DNA of 64,000 nt, taken from NCBI GenBank assembly GCA_934574095.1, contig CAKTMW010000001.1:1-64000 (forward strand), in the 5' to 3' direction. A program made the translations under genes and the position numbers. Under the pieces are notes generated by a model that saw nothing but the letters and a program-made list of their open reading frames with translations, made no database searches and had not been told where the DNA came from. Positions 6,986-14,852 of this stretch are shown here, in pieces; positions within the stretch are counted from its first letter, which is position 1, and every line of letters begins with the position of its first letter. Origin of the DNA: an uncultured Oscillospiraceae bacterium (lineage in GTDB: Bacteria; Bacillota; Clostridia; Oscillospirales; Oscillospiraceae).

Positions 6986-8644
6986 TTACAACTTCGTCAC
7001 CATGGGGATGATCATGGGACTTCTCTTGGTGTGCTTATAGAGATAGCTGCTGACGGAGGACTTCACCGTGCGGCACACCTCGCCGTCGTCCTTGCGGCGG
7101 CGGGCGGACATACCGTCCACGGCCTTCATGGCCACCTTCCGCATCTCCTGCATCAGCTCCTCGGACTCCTTCACGTACACAAAGCCGCGGGTGACGATCT
7201 CCGGGTCGCACAGCAGCTGGTGGTCGTGGCTGGACATGGGCAGTACCACCACCACCATGCCGTCCTCGGCCAGGATTTTCCGGTCGTTCAGCACCACCGC
7301 GCCCACTTCGCCTACGCCGCCGCCGTCCACGAATACCTCGCCGGCGGGAACGGTGGTCTCACACTTCATGTGCTTGGTGGTCAGTTCGATGACGCTGCCG
7401 TTGTCGGCCACGCAGATGTTGTTGGGGTGCATCCCCATGCTCTCCGCCACCCGCTTGTGGATCTGCAGCATCCGCTGCTCGCCGTGGAGGGGGATAAAGA
7501 ACTTGGGCCTGGTCAGGGCGTGGATGATCTTCAGCTCCTCCTGGCAGGCGTGGCCGGACACATGCAGCATGTCCGCCTTGTCATACACCACGTCCGCGCC
7601 CTTGCGGAACAGCTCGTTGATGACCCGGCCCACCGTCACCTCGTTGCCGGGAATGGCGCTGGCGGAGATGATCACCTTGTCGCCGGGGCCGATATCCACC
7701 TGCTTGTGGGTGGAAAAGGCCATACGGTACAGGGCGCTCATCTCCTCGCCCTGCGAGCCGGTGGTGACGATGACCTGCTTGTCCAGCGGCAGGCCCTTGA
7801 TCTTGTGGATGTCCATCAGCGTGTTCTTGGGCACCTTCATATAGCCCAGCTCCGTGGACACCTTCATGATATTCTCCATGCTGCGGCCGGTAACGGCCAC
7901 CTTCCGTCCGCAGGCGGCGGCGGCGTCCAGCACCTGCTGGATGCGGTGCACGTTGCTGGCAAAGGTGGTGACGATGATGCGCTTGTCGCAGCCGGTGAAC
8001 TGGCGGGCAAAGGTCTTGCCCACCGCTTTTTCGCTCATGGTATAGCCGGGGCGCTCCACGTTGGTGGAGTCCGCCAGCAGTGCCAGCACGCCCTCCCGGC
8101 CCAGCTGGCCGAACCGGGCCAGATCGATGACCTCTCCGTCGATAGGCGTGGAGTCGATCTTGAAGTCGCCGGTGTGTACCACCGTGCCCATCCGGGTATG
8201 GATGGCAAAGGCCACCGAGTCGGCGATGGAGTGGTTCACGTGGATGAATTCCACCTGAAACTTGCCCGCCCGGATGGTCTCGCCTGCCTCCACGGTGATG
8301 AGCTTGGTGGATTGCAGCAGGCCGTGCTCCTGCAATTTCAGCTTGATCAGCCCCGCCGTCAGCCGGGTGCAGTAGATGGGCATATTGATCTGCTTCAGCA
8401 CGTAGGGGATGGCGCCGATGTGATCCTCGTGTCCGTGGGTGATGAACAGGCCCCGGAGCCGGTTGTGGTTCTTCACCAGATAGGTCACGTCGGGGATCAC
8501 GCAGTCGATGCCGTACATATCATCGCCGGGGAACGCCATGCCGCAGTCCACCACGATGATCTCGCCGCCATACTCATAGGCGGTCATGTTCTTGCCGATC
8601 TCGTTGAGACCGCCAAGGGGGATGATCTTGAATTTTTCAGCCAT
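6986..8644 (-). CDS. rnjA: Ribonuclease J
   Basis: 5'-3' exoribonuclease and endonuclease of RNA maturation and decay. 552 residues, normal for RNase J. The metallo-beta-lactamase motif THGHEDHIG is at about residue 70, followed by HTGDFKID, the beta-CASP insert (VTTGSQGEEMSALYRM), SGHACQEE and PLHGEQRML. The C-terminal domain carries VDGGGVGEVG. Start 8644 follows AAAGGAG. A consensus promoter about 310 bases upstream implies a long 5' leader. Whether this is J1 or J2 cannot be decided alone. Confidence 0.95.
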   Translation of the reverse strand: MAEKFKIIPLGGLNEIGKNMTAYEYGGEIIVVDCGMAFPGDDMYGIDCVIPDVTYLVKNHNRLRGLFITHGHEDHIGAIPYVLKQINMPIYCTRLTAGLIKLKLQEHGLLQSTKLITVEAGETIRAGKFQVEFIHVNHSIADSVAFAIHTRMGTVVHTGDFKIDSTPIDGEVIDLARFGQLGREGVLALLADSTNVERPGYTMSEKAVGKTFARQFTGCDKRIIVTTFASNVHRIQQVLDAAAACGRKVAVTGRSMENIMKVSTELGYMKVPKNTLMDIHKIKGLPLDKQVIVTTGSQGEEMSALYRMAFSTHKQVDIGPGDKVIISASAIPGNEVTVGRVINELFRKGADVVYDKADMLHVSGHACQEELKIIHALTRPKFFIPLHGEQRMLQIHKRVAESMGMHPNNICVADNGSVIELTTKHMKCETTVPAGEVFVDGGGVGEVGAVVLNDRKILAEDGMVVVVLPMSSHDHQLLCDPEIVTRGFVYVKESEELMQEMRKVAMKAVDGMSARRRKDDGEVCRTVKSSVSSYLYKHTKRSPMIIPMVTKL

Positions 8645-8951
8645 AATAACTCCTTTGATACGTGTCGTAATTGGTACATTACACGGCTTTATGGGGGCAA
8701 AAATGGTACATAAAAGGGCATAATAACCCCCCTAAAAAACGTACCCGGAAAAGCGCGCAGCAAAACAAAGGCGGCCCGATGTCCCGCCGGCCCTGCATCG
8801 CCGGGAGAGCATCGGAGCGTTCGCCCCGGATGACCGTGTGTTGAATTGTGCTATATCGGCCCGCCGCACCGGCGGGCTTTATATCACCGCAGAGCGACGC
8901 CGCCCTGCGAAACAACCAAAAAACAGCAGAAATTTTCTGCATTGTGTACAA
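8645..8951 (-). other. Long untranslated leader of the RNase J gene
   Basis: Between the promoter at 8952-8980 and the RNase J start lie about 300 bases with no convincing large gene. On the minus strand they contain a small hairpin (GCAGAAA...TTTCTGC) followed by TGTTTTTT close to the start point. A GCCCGCC/GGCGGGC hairpin lies around 8858-8882. A 10-codon frame at 8689-8721 is preceded by AGGGGGG. These are compatible with autoregulation of RNase J by its own leader, which is inference. Confidence 0.4.
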
Positions 8952-8980
8952 ATTATAGCACACTTTTCCCCATTTGTACA
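8952..8980 (-). promoter_or_regulatory. Promoter for RNase J
   Basis: On the minus strand TGTACA (8975-8980) and TATAAT (8952-8957) are separated by 17 bases. Confidence 0.6.
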
Positions 8981-9072
8981 CCCCCAACTTTTCGCCGCCT
9001 TCCGCCACGCTTCGCCGTCAGCGGCCAAATAGGCGGAAAAACTTCCCTTTCCCAAATTTTTTCAAAAAAGTA

Positions 9073-9101
9073 TTGACAAAATCAGATGGTAATGATATAG
9101 T
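9073..9101 (+). promoter_or_regulatory. Promoter of the tRNA-Met/Glu/Val operon
   Basis: Perfect TTGACA (9073-9078) and TATAGT (9096-9101) with 17-base spacing, 24 bases before the first tRNA. Confidence 0.9.
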
Positions 9102-9125
9102 AGTTTGTGCCTGTCGAGAGCACAT

Positions 9126-9202
9126 GGCGGCGTAGCTCAGTTGGCTAGAGCATGCGGTTCATACCCGCAGTGTCACCGGTTCGAATCCAGTCGCCGCTAC
9201 CA
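9126..9202 (+). tRNA. tRNA-Met (CAT)
   Basis: 77 bases including an encoded CCA. The acceptor GGCGGCG pairs with CGCCGCT (one G-T). The D arm is GCTC/GAGC, and the anticodon stem TGCGG/CCGCA holds loop TTCATAC with anticodon CAT at 9160-9162. The T loop is TTCGAAT. The A-U/G-U style of the first acceptor pair and the D loop fit an elongator methionine tRNA. The T stem has one mismatch. Confidence 0.93.
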
Positions 9203-9250
9203 TCGCGGGAGAGATGGAAACATCTCTCCCGCACCCTTCGACAGGGTTAT

Positions 9251-9325
9251 GGCCCGTTGGTCAAGTGGTTAAGACACGGCCCTTTCACGGCTGTAACATG
9301 GGTTCGAGTCCCGTACGGGTCACCA
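9251..9325 (+). tRNA. tRNA-Glu (TTC)
   Basis: 75 bases with encoded CCA. The acceptor GGCCCGT/ACGGGTC and anticodon loop CTTTCAC give TTC. Second member of the tRNA operon. Confidence 0.94.
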
Positions 9326-9356
9326 CTTCGGCAATCCGTCTCGGGCTGCCGAATAT

Positions 9357-9433
9357 GGAGGCTTAGCTCAGCTGGTTAGAGCGCCTGCTTCACACGCAGG
9401 AGGTCACTGGTTCGAGTCCAGCAGTCTCCACCA
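9357..9433 (+). tRNA. tRNA-Val (CAC)
   Basis: 77 bases with encoded CCA. The acceptor GGAGGCT/AGTCTCC and anticodon stem CCTGC/GCAGG with loop TTCACAC give CAC. Its 3' end is the likely attachment site of the integrase-bearing remnant that follows. Confidence 0.93.
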
Positions 9434-9437
9434 CGAG

Positions 9438-9473
9438 AAAACCTTGGAATCACAATGGTTCCGAGGTTTTTCT
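9438..9473 (+). terminator. Terminator of the tRNA operon
   Basis: AAAACCT-GGAA pairs with TTCC-AGGTTTT around a short loop and is followed by T-rich sequence, 5 bases past tRNA-Val. Confidence 0.8.
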
Positions 9474-9641
9474 TTGCCTTTTTCTGGAAGAAAAGAGCCT
9501 CTCTGCTTGCGGTATTTTGGGGTATTTTCGGGCAATTTCGGGGCTTCTTGTTGCAAAAGTGTTGCAAATTTTTTCGGTCCTCTATCCGTTGTGCCACAAG
9601 GGTTTGCGGCTTTTTAGGCAGAGTCGTTTGTTGCAAACTTT

Positions 9642-10712
9642 TTAGAAAGCTTCCTTGCAGAATGCCCGCCGGACCTTCTCCGCAGTTTGCTGCTCCCGAT
9701 TTTTACGATCATAGTGAGTATAAACACTCAGCGTCATGTCCATCGTGCTGTGTCCAGCCAAATACTGGATCTCCTTTACGTCCAATCCAGCTTCAAAAAG
9801 ACGGGTGATGTACGTGTGGCGGAGAATATGGGCAGTTATATGGGTTTCCGGCAGCTCACGCTCAATTAGCTTCCACATACTACGGAAGGAGGACAGCGTC
9901 ATCACTTTTTTGTTTTTCAGGGACAAAACAAATTTTGAGGAACTGCGGTCTCTTTGCTTGCGTAACCATGCTTCGACCTCATTTGACATAGGAATATCCC
10001 GTCTGCCAGCTTTGGTTTTCATAAGTTCACTGACGGTTGTTTCGTAGCGGCCCAATACGGCGTTATGGCGAACGCAGATCATTCTTCTCTCGAAATCAAT
10101 ATCGCTCCATTGCAGACCGACGATCTCACCTCGACGCATTCCGGTTTGGAGTGCAATCAGGAGAAATGTATAGGCCCGCTCATTTTTGACCCGCTGGAGG
10201 AGCAAGTCACTTTCCTGCGGAGTCAATGCGTCTTTTTCGGCGATCCTTTTTCCACTTGGCTTCAGCATACTGCTGACTGGAGATTTTGCAACCAAGCCAT
10301 TTTCCTGCGCCGCCTTAAAAATGCTTCTCAGCGCAATCAGCACCTTTGACTGGAGAGAATTGCTCTTGTCAGAAAGGGCTGCCATGATGGATTGAATCTG
10401 CATGGGAGAGATATCCCGCAGACGATAGCCACCGATATACGGAAGTATGTGCTGGTTCATAACATACTTGATGGCATTTTGGCTGTTTTCCCGGAGGTAC
10501 GGCTTTTTATAGATGTCATACCACATCTGGGCAAAATGTCCGAAGGTCTCCTCGCTGCAAATATCCACTCCGGCATTGACCATGATCTGCGCCTTTAACA
10601 CCTTTTCTTCCAGTTCCTTCTGGTCTTTCCCGCGGATGTATTTTCGCGTTCCATCTGGAAGTTGAATTGCTTTTGTCAGGTAAGTATATTTTTTCTTTGC
10701 TTTTGTTGCCAT
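9642..10712 (-). CDS. int: Tyrosine recombinase (integrase)
   Basis: 356 residues, the layout of Tn916/ICE-type integrases. It has an N-terminal AP2-like arm-binding domain (about 8-50), a SAM-like core-binding domain (about 55-145) and a catalytic domain (about 165-350). The catalytic set is complete: Arg193 in TGMRRGE, a lysine near 232, His295-x-x-Arg298 in HILRH, His321 in LAGHS and the nucleophile Tyr331 in SVYTH. Start 10712 has AAAGGAG; the upstream in-frame ATGs do not. The stop faces tRNA-Val, the usual orientation for tRNA-targeting elements. The enzyme looks intact although the element is not. Confidence 0.93.
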   Translation of the reverse strand: MATKAKKKYTYLTKAIQLPDGTRKYIRGKDQKELEEKVLKAQIMVNAGVDICSEETFGHFAQMWYDIYKKPYLRENSQNAIKYVMNQHILPYIGGYRLRDISPMQIQSIMAALSDKSNSLQSKVLIALRSIFKAAQENGLVAKSPVSSMLKPSGKRIAEKDALTPQESDLLLQRVKNERAYTFLLIALQTGMRRGEIVGLQWSDIDFERRMICVRHNAVLGRYETTVSELMKTKAGRRDIPMSNEVEAWLRKQRDRSSSKFVLSLKNKKVMTLSSFRSMWKLIERELPETHITAHILRHTYITRLFEAGLDVKEIQYLAGHSTMDMTLSVYTHYDRKNREQQTAEKVRRAFCKEAF

Positions 10713-10900
10713 GTGGCGTTCTCCTTTCAATAACGCCTTGTGATACATAACCGCATTATATCGCTGAACACGGTGTAACACAAGAAATTATTTTAAATGC
10801 GTATGGCAAAAAACAAGGGGTCATGCTTAGCGATGCCGTATATTACTGAATCTTCCAACACCTTTCCGGCTTGCTGGCAGGGGGGTATGCCTTTATTTGT

Positions 10901-11560
10901 TCATGCGGCGGCACGGTATCTGACGGGCAGTACCAGTGCCACATCATCTGTACCCTCTGCGGTGATGGTGACAGGCGAAACAGGGCTGAGCACATGGAGG
11001 CACACCTTCTCATGACCAGAAAACTGCTGTAAGGCGTCCCACATATAGGAGAGGTTAAAGGCAAACGCGACCTCGCTGCGGACGGGCAGCTCGATTGCCG
11101 CCCGATACCGCGCGGATGGTGTTTGCAGCGACAGACACCCTTTTTCAAAATAGACCACAGGTGTGGTTTTCGCAGGGAAAGCACATTCCTTCAGATAGGT
11201 CAGCCTTTGCAGAAATTCTTTGCGGTCAACCACATAGCTCTCCCGTTCGCTGTGGGGAATGACGACCTCCGGCGTCAGCGTGTCGCAGGTTTCCAAGCGG
11301 CGGACATAGGCGCAAAGCCCATCTGCCGCGAAACGGACATACCGGGTGCCCACCTGAACGGACACATTTTGATCGCCAAAGGCTTTCAAGATCCACATGG
11401 TGTCCGCGGGAACAACGAAGGTCTTATCCACGGTCATGGCATCGTTTGCACAGACGGCCAGACGCTGGCCATCCACACAGTAGAGCTGCTGCCGGTAGAA
11501 GCGTACACCGCTCATCACGGGACGGCTGTCACTCCGCCGCTGGGCTGCATATCCATTCAT
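10901..11560 (-). pseudogene. Beta sliding-clamp (DnaN)-like protein, 5' truncated
   Basis: The last 219 residues resemble clamp domains 2 and 3. SDSRPVMSGVRFYRQQLYCV plus DGQRLAVCAND match the domain-2 start. FAFNLSYMWDALQQF and VALVLPVR match the C-terminal domain, with LPVR in the place of the conserved C-terminal LP(M/V)R. The N-terminal domain is missing because the sequence switches at about 11558 to an antisense livF. Mobile elements sometimes carry divergent clamps. The gene is presumably dead, or fragmentary through assembly. The identification is by motif only. Confidence 0.7.
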
Positions 11561-12176
11561 ATCCCTGATTGACGCCAACGGCGCGGGCAAGACCACCACG
11601 CTGCACACCATCTCCGGCCTGCTGCAGGCCGCCTCCGGCTCCATCACGCTGGACGGCACGGACCTTCAGTCCGTACCCGCCAACTCCATCATCCGGATGG
11701 GGCTGGCCCATCTGCCGGAGGGCCGTCATGTGTTCGCCCAGATGACCGTGGAGGAAAACCTGAAAATGGACGCCTATTCCATTTCGGATGCCAAGCGTGT
11801 GGCGGAGAACATGGAGCGGGTCTACGGCCATTTCCCCCGGCTGAAGGAGCGCCGCCGCCAGCTGGCGGGCACGCTCTCCGGCGGTGAACAGCAGATGCTG
11901 GCCACGGGCCGGGCGCTGATGACCAACCCCCGTATCGTGCTGATGGACGAGCCCTCCATGGGTCTGAGCCCCCTGCTGGTGAAGGAAATCTTCGCCATCA
12001 TTGAGGAGCTGCATAAAAGCGGCATCACCATTCTGCTGGTGGAGCAGAACGCCAAGATGACGCTGGTCGTCAGCGACCGGGCCTATGTGCTGGAGACCGG
12101 CACCATCTCCATGGAAGGCGCGGCGTCGGAGCTGGCGGAGGACGACCGGGTCCGCAAAGCCTATCTGGGCGCGTAA
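11559..12176 (+). pseudogene. livF: Branched-chain amino acid ABC transporter ATPase (LivF), 5' truncated
   Basis: The frame is open from about 11559 and starts inside the Walker A region (DANGAGKTTT). It then shows the Q-loop region, signature LSGGEQQML, Walker B IVLMDEP and the LivF-type end (LLVEQNAKMTLVVSDRAYVLETG). About 30 N-terminal residues, including the first beta strands, are missing, and no livK/H/M/G genes lie upstream. The first in-frame ATG (11697) would exclude Walker A, so the product cannot be a working ATPase. The break coincides with the element boundary. The downstream kinase-like gene starts 13 bases later. Confidence 0.85.
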
Positions 12177-12189
12177 GGGAAGAACATAT

Positions 12190-12816
12190 ATGGATCATTT
12201 TGTCATTACGGTTGCGCGGGAGACCGGCAGCGGCGGCCACGACATTACCCGCAAGCTGTCCCAGCAGCTGAATATCCCCTATTATGACCGTGACCTGCTG
12301 CGCAAGGCCTCGGAGGTCAGCGGCATCCACGAGCGCCTTTTCGGCGTAGCGGACGAGCGCATCGGCTGGAAGGAGATGCTCTCCGCCGCGGAGAAGGTCT
12401 ATACCGGCGAGATCCTACCGCCGGACAGCAACGATTTTATCTCCACCCGGAACCTGTTCAGCTTTCAGGCGAAGATCATCAAGGAGCTGGCCACCACGGA
12501 AGACTGCATTATTCTGGGCCGGTGCGCCAACTATCTTCTGATGGATCAGCCCAATGTCAAGCTGCTGCGGCTGTTTGTCCACGCGCCGCTGGAGGCACGT
12601 CTGGCCCGTGTGGCGTCCTATTCCCTGGCCTGGAGCGGCCGCAAGGTGGCAAAGTATGTCCGCACCGAGGATAAGCGCCGCGCCGCCTATTACCGCTACT
12701 ATACCGGCGAGGAATGGCGGGACGCCGCAGGGTACGACTTGTCGCTGGATTCTGAGCAGCTGGGTGAGGACGGCTGCGTAGAACTTATTCAAAAGATCAT
12801 GCCGCTGTTTACCTGA
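12190..12816 (+). CDS. Cytidylate kinase-like family protein
   Basis: 208 residues. A P-loop-like start (ITVARETGSGGHDITRKLSQ) is followed by YDRDLLRKASE, IILGRCANYLL and LRLFVHAPLEARLARV, matching the AAA_26/cytidylate-kinase-like family of Firmicutes. These are related to Cmk but usually of unknown substrate. The ATG at 12190 lies 13 bases after livF, suggesting it was once the last gene of the liv operon. Nucleotide kinase activity is a family inference. Confidence 0.85.
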   Translation: MDHFVITVARETGSGGHDITRKLSQQLNIPYYDRDLLRKASEVSGIHERLFGVADERIGWKEMLSAAEKVYTGEILPPDSNDFISTRNLFSFQAKIIKELATTEDCIILGRCANYLLMDQPNVKLLRLFVHAPLEARLARVASYSLAWSGRKVAKYVRTEDKRRAAYYRYYTGEEWRDAAGYDLSLDSEQLGEDGCVELIQKIMPLFT

Positions 12817-12902
12817 TTGGGAGACCGGCTTCGCTTCTTTGCCGATTACCGTCTTACAGCGGCCGAAACGGATTGCATTTCTGAAAAAGCAGCTTACGGA
12901 AC

Positions 12903-12941
12903 AAAAAAGATGTCCGCCTATGTTGGCGGACATCTTTTTTC
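12903..12941. terminator. Bidirectional terminator between the kinase-like gene and the Rrf2 gene
   Basis: AAAAAAGATGTCCGCC pairs with its complement GGCGGACATCTTTTTT around a short loop. It serves the convergent genes ending at 12816 and 12956. Confidence 0.9.
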
Positions 12942-12955
12942 GCGCGAAGTACAGA

Positions 12956-13387
12956 TCATATCACATAGTCATACCCGTCAGGGTCATTGTGCATCATATC
13001 CGCAAGGGTGATATTCTCAAAGTATTCCGTAATGAGTTTATCCAGTCCCTTCCACATGGGAAGTGTGCGGCATTCAGCGGAGCGGGGACAAACGTCAGCG
13101 CCGGGATCAAGGCAGGAAACAGGCGTCATAGAATCTTCTGTGATGCGCAGAATGCTTTCCACAGTGTACTGCTCAGGCGCTTTTGCCAACTGATATCCGC
13201 CGCCTTTCCCCCTTACGCCGGTCAGCAGCTTTGCCTTTACCAGCAGCTTAATGATGTTCTCTAAGTATTTTTCAGATATCTCCTGCCGCTGCGCAATGAC
13301 CTTCAGGGGAATAAAACCGTCCGACTGATGCTCGGCCAGGTCGACCATGACCCGCAGCGCATAGCGTCCCTTGGTGGAAACCAGCAT
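12956..13387 (-). CDS. Rrf2-family regulator, CymR/IscR-like
   Basis: 143 residues. The winged helix at about 1-75 (STKGRYALRVMVDLAEH, ISEKYLENIIKLLVKAKLL, GKGGGYQLAK) is followed by a segment with three cysteines (CLDPGADVCPRSAEC) at about residues 99-114. In IscR relatives such cysteines bind an Fe-S cluster. In Bacillus subtilis the Rrf2 protein CymR is the cysteine-metabolism repressor and works with CysK. Here the gene is divergent from cysK, so a CymR-like role is likely. Start 13387 is set by AGGAGGG. ACTAACC motifs in both divergent promoters suggest autoregulation. Confidence 0.88.
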   Translation of the reverse strand: MLVSTKGRYALRVMVDLAEHQSDGFIPLKVIAQRQEISEKYLENIIKLLVKAKLLTGVRGKGGGYQLAKAPEQYTVESILRITEDSMTPVSCLDPGADVCPRSAECRTLPMWKGLDKLITEYFENITLADMMHNDPDGYDYVI

Positions 13388-13415
13388 ACGATCCCTCCTA
13401 TTCCGGTATAAACCC

Positions 13416-13445
13416 ATTATACAACATGGTTAGTAGGAAAATCAA
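13416..13445 (-). promoter_or_regulatory. Promoter of the Rrf2 gene with operator-like spacer
   Basis: On the minus strand TTGATT (13440-13445) and TATAAT (13416-13421) are 18 bases apart. The spacer contains CCTACTAACC, sharing ACTAACC with the cysK operator region. Confidence 0.65.
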
Positions 13446-13467
13446 TGTAAAATTTTGCGGAAAGTCC

Positions 13468-13496
13468 TTGACAAACGGACGCGGCGGCGCTATAAT
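13468..13496 (+). promoter_or_regulatory. Promoter of cysK
   Basis: Perfect consensus TTGACA (13468-13473), 17-base spacer, TATAAT (13491-13496). The expected start point is about 13502-13503. Confidence 0.92.
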
Positions 13497-13502
13497 CACA
13501 CT

Positions 13503-13519
13503 AACCTACAATAAAGGTT
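13503..13519 (+). promoter_or_regulatory. Likely Rrf2 operator at the cysK start point
   Basis: AACCT-acaataa-AGGTT is an inverted repeat that begins at the predicted transcription start. A protein bound here would block the consensus promoter. The neighbouring bases ACTAACC recur in the divergent Rrf2 promoter. Confidence 0.6.
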
Positions 13520-13528
13520 GGTATTAAC

Positions 13529-13573
13529 ATGAAATACGACCTGCACCTCCGATGTTGCCGCGGTGACATATAA
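13529..13573 (+). CDS. Putative cysteine-sensing leader peptide MKYDLHLRCCRGDI
   Basis: A 14-codon frame begins 26 bases after the predicted start point, with a modest AAAGGTTGG site 8 bases upstream. It ends 54 bases before cysK. Two adjacent Cys codons (TGT TGC, 13553-13558) directly follow a CCTCC run (13546-13550) that could pair with the cysK ribosome site AGGAGG (13613-13618). Ribosome stalling at the Cys codons under cysteine shortage could free the site. Cysteine-rich upstream peptides acting as attenuators are known in mycobacteria; here it is inference. Confidence 0.5.
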   Translation: MKYDLHLRCCRGDI

Positions 13574-13627
13574 CACAGGAAACACAAACACGAACCACCA
13601 CAACATCATTTTAGGAGGAATATCATT

Positions 13628-14560
13628 ATGAGCAAGATTTATACATCCGCTGACCAGCTGATCGGCAAGACCCCGCTGCTGGAACTGACCCATATTGAGA
13701 AGGAAGAGGGCCTAGAGGCCAAGGTGCTGGGCAAGCTGGAATACTTCAATCCCGCCGGCAGCGTGAAGGACCGTATTGCCAAGGCCATGATCGACGACGC
13801 GGAGCAGAAGGGCCTGCTGAAGCCCGATTCCGTCATCATCGAGCCTACCTCCGGCAATACCGGCATCGGTCTGGCATCCGTGGCCGCCGCCCGCGGCTAC
13901 CGTATCATCATCGTCATGCCGGAGACCATGAGCGTGGAGCGCCGCCAGCTGATGAAGGCCTACGGCGCGGAACTGGTGCTGACCGAGGGCGCCAAGGGCA
14001 TGAAGGGCGCCATCGCCAAGGCCGACGAGCTGGCCAAGGAGATTCCCAACAGCTTCATCCCCGGCCAGTTCGTGAACCCCGCCAACCCTGCCGTCCACAA
14101 GGCTACCACCGGCCCGGAGATCTGGGAGGACACCGACGGTAAGGTGGATATCTTCGTGGCGGGCGTCGGCACCGGCGGCACCGTCACCGGCACCGGTGAA
14201 TATCTGAAGAGCCAGAACCCCAACGTGAAGGTGGTGGCCGTGGAGCCTGCCTCCTCTCCCGTGCTGAGCAAGGGCGTGGCGGGCAGCCACAAGATCCAGG
14301 GCATCGGCGCAGGCTTTGTGCCCGACGTGCTGGACACCAAGGTGTATGACGAGATCATCGCCGTGGAGAACGAGGACGCCTTCGCTACCGGCAAGCTGAT
14401 CGGCAAGAAGGAGGGCGTGCTGGTGGGCATTTCCTCCGGCGCCGCCGTGTGGGCCGCCATCCAGCTGGCAAAGCGCCCGGAGAACAAGGGCAAGACCATT
14501 GTGGCGCTGCTGCCCGACACCGGCGACCGCTATCTCTCCACCCCGCTGTTCGCGGACTGA
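13628..14560 (+). CDS. cysK: Cysteine synthase A (O-acetylserine sulfhydrylase)
   Basis: Converts O-acetylserine and sulfide to cysteine with PLP. 310 residues, full family length. The PLP lysine is Lys47 in NPAGSVKDR. The substrate loop [11 protein letters not shown], the phosphate-binding [12 protein letters not shown] and [12 protein letters not shown] are present. AGGAGG lies 9 bases before the ATG. The gene follows a leader with a consensus promoter, an Rrf2-type operator and a putative Cys-Cys leader peptide, and ends at a strong terminator, so it is a monocistronic, cysteine-regulated unit. Confidence 0.96.
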   Translation: MSKIYTSADQLIGKTPLLELTHIEKEEGLEAKVLGKLEYFNPAGSVKDRIAKAMIDDAEQKGLLKPDSVIIEPTSGNTGIGLASVAAARGYRIIIVMPETMSVERRQLMKAYGAELVLTEGAKGMKGAIAKADELAKEIPNSFIPGQFVNPANPAVHKATTGPEIWEDTDGKVDIFVAGVGTGGTVTGTGEYLKSQNPNVKVVAVEPASSPVLSKGVAGSHKIQGIGAGFVPDVLDTKVYDEIIAVENEDAFATGKLIGKKEGVLVGISSGAAVWAAIQLAKRPENKGKTIVALLPDTGDRYLSTPLFAD

Positions 14561-14576
14561 ATTGGATTATATGTGT

Positions 14577-14619
14577 AAACGGGAGACTGCCGTACTGCGG
14601 CAGTCTCCCGTTTGTTTTT
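14577..14619 (+). terminator. Terminator of cysK
   Basis: AAACGGGAGACTGCCG pairs with CGGCAGTCTCCCGTTT over a short loop, followed by GTTTTT. It lies between convergent cysK and brnA and may serve both. Confidence 0.93.
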
Positions 14620-14624
14620 CGTCG

Positions 14625-14840
14625 TTACTTCCACGTCAGATCCAAATGACGCTCATGCGTCATGCAGTCTCTCAGGTACAAATTGATGAGGGTCTGATAG
14701 GGAACCCCCACGCAGTCGGACTCTTTCTTGAAATAGCCGATCACGCTTTCGTCAAGGTTGATGGTCACAGGCTTCTTCAAGGATTTTGCATAGGGATTTT
14801 TCCTCGGATTGAGGTTTTTGATATCATATTCTTCTCGCAT
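14625..14840 (-). CDS. brnA: BrnA-type antitoxin
   Basis: 71 residues. A charged N-terminus (EEYDIKNLNPRKNPYAK) precedes a ribbon-helix-helix-like segment (KPVTINLDESVIGYFKKES) and a helical end with YQTLINLYLRDCM. BrnA binds and neutralises BrnT and represses the shared promoter. It lies 12 bases downstream of brnT on the same strand, the standard BrnT-BrnA order. Confidence 0.85.
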   Translation of the reverse strand: MREEYDIKNLNPRKNPYAKSLKKPVTINLDESVIGYFKKESDCVGVPYQTLINLYLRDCMTHERHLDLTWK

Positions 14841-14852
14841 GAGAGATACCTC

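Larger units (their letters stand above)
9434..11560. mobile_element. Remnant of a tRNA-Val-integrated element
   Basis: The segment between tRNA-Val and the truncated livF carries a tyrosine integrase next to the tRNA, plus a partial sliding-clamp-like gene. Its base composition is clearly less GC-rich than its neighbours. The left end fits integration at the tRNA 3' end. The right end stops at about 11555-11562 inside two broken genes, so the rest of the element has been lost, or the contig is joined wrongly there. GTTGCAAA occurs at 9550, 9561 and 9630, between the tRNA and the integrase stop, where arm-type integrase sites are often found. Confidence 0.75.

Noticed and set aside
8679-9008. 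109-codon minus-strand frame before RNase J
   Set aside because: No ribosome site, Cys/Phe-rich non-globular product, and it overlaps the RNase J promoter; better read as leader.
9376-9636. 86-codon frame antisense to tRNA-Val
   Set aside because: It runs through the complement of a tRNA gene (GGDCWTRTSD-type artefact), a frequent false call.
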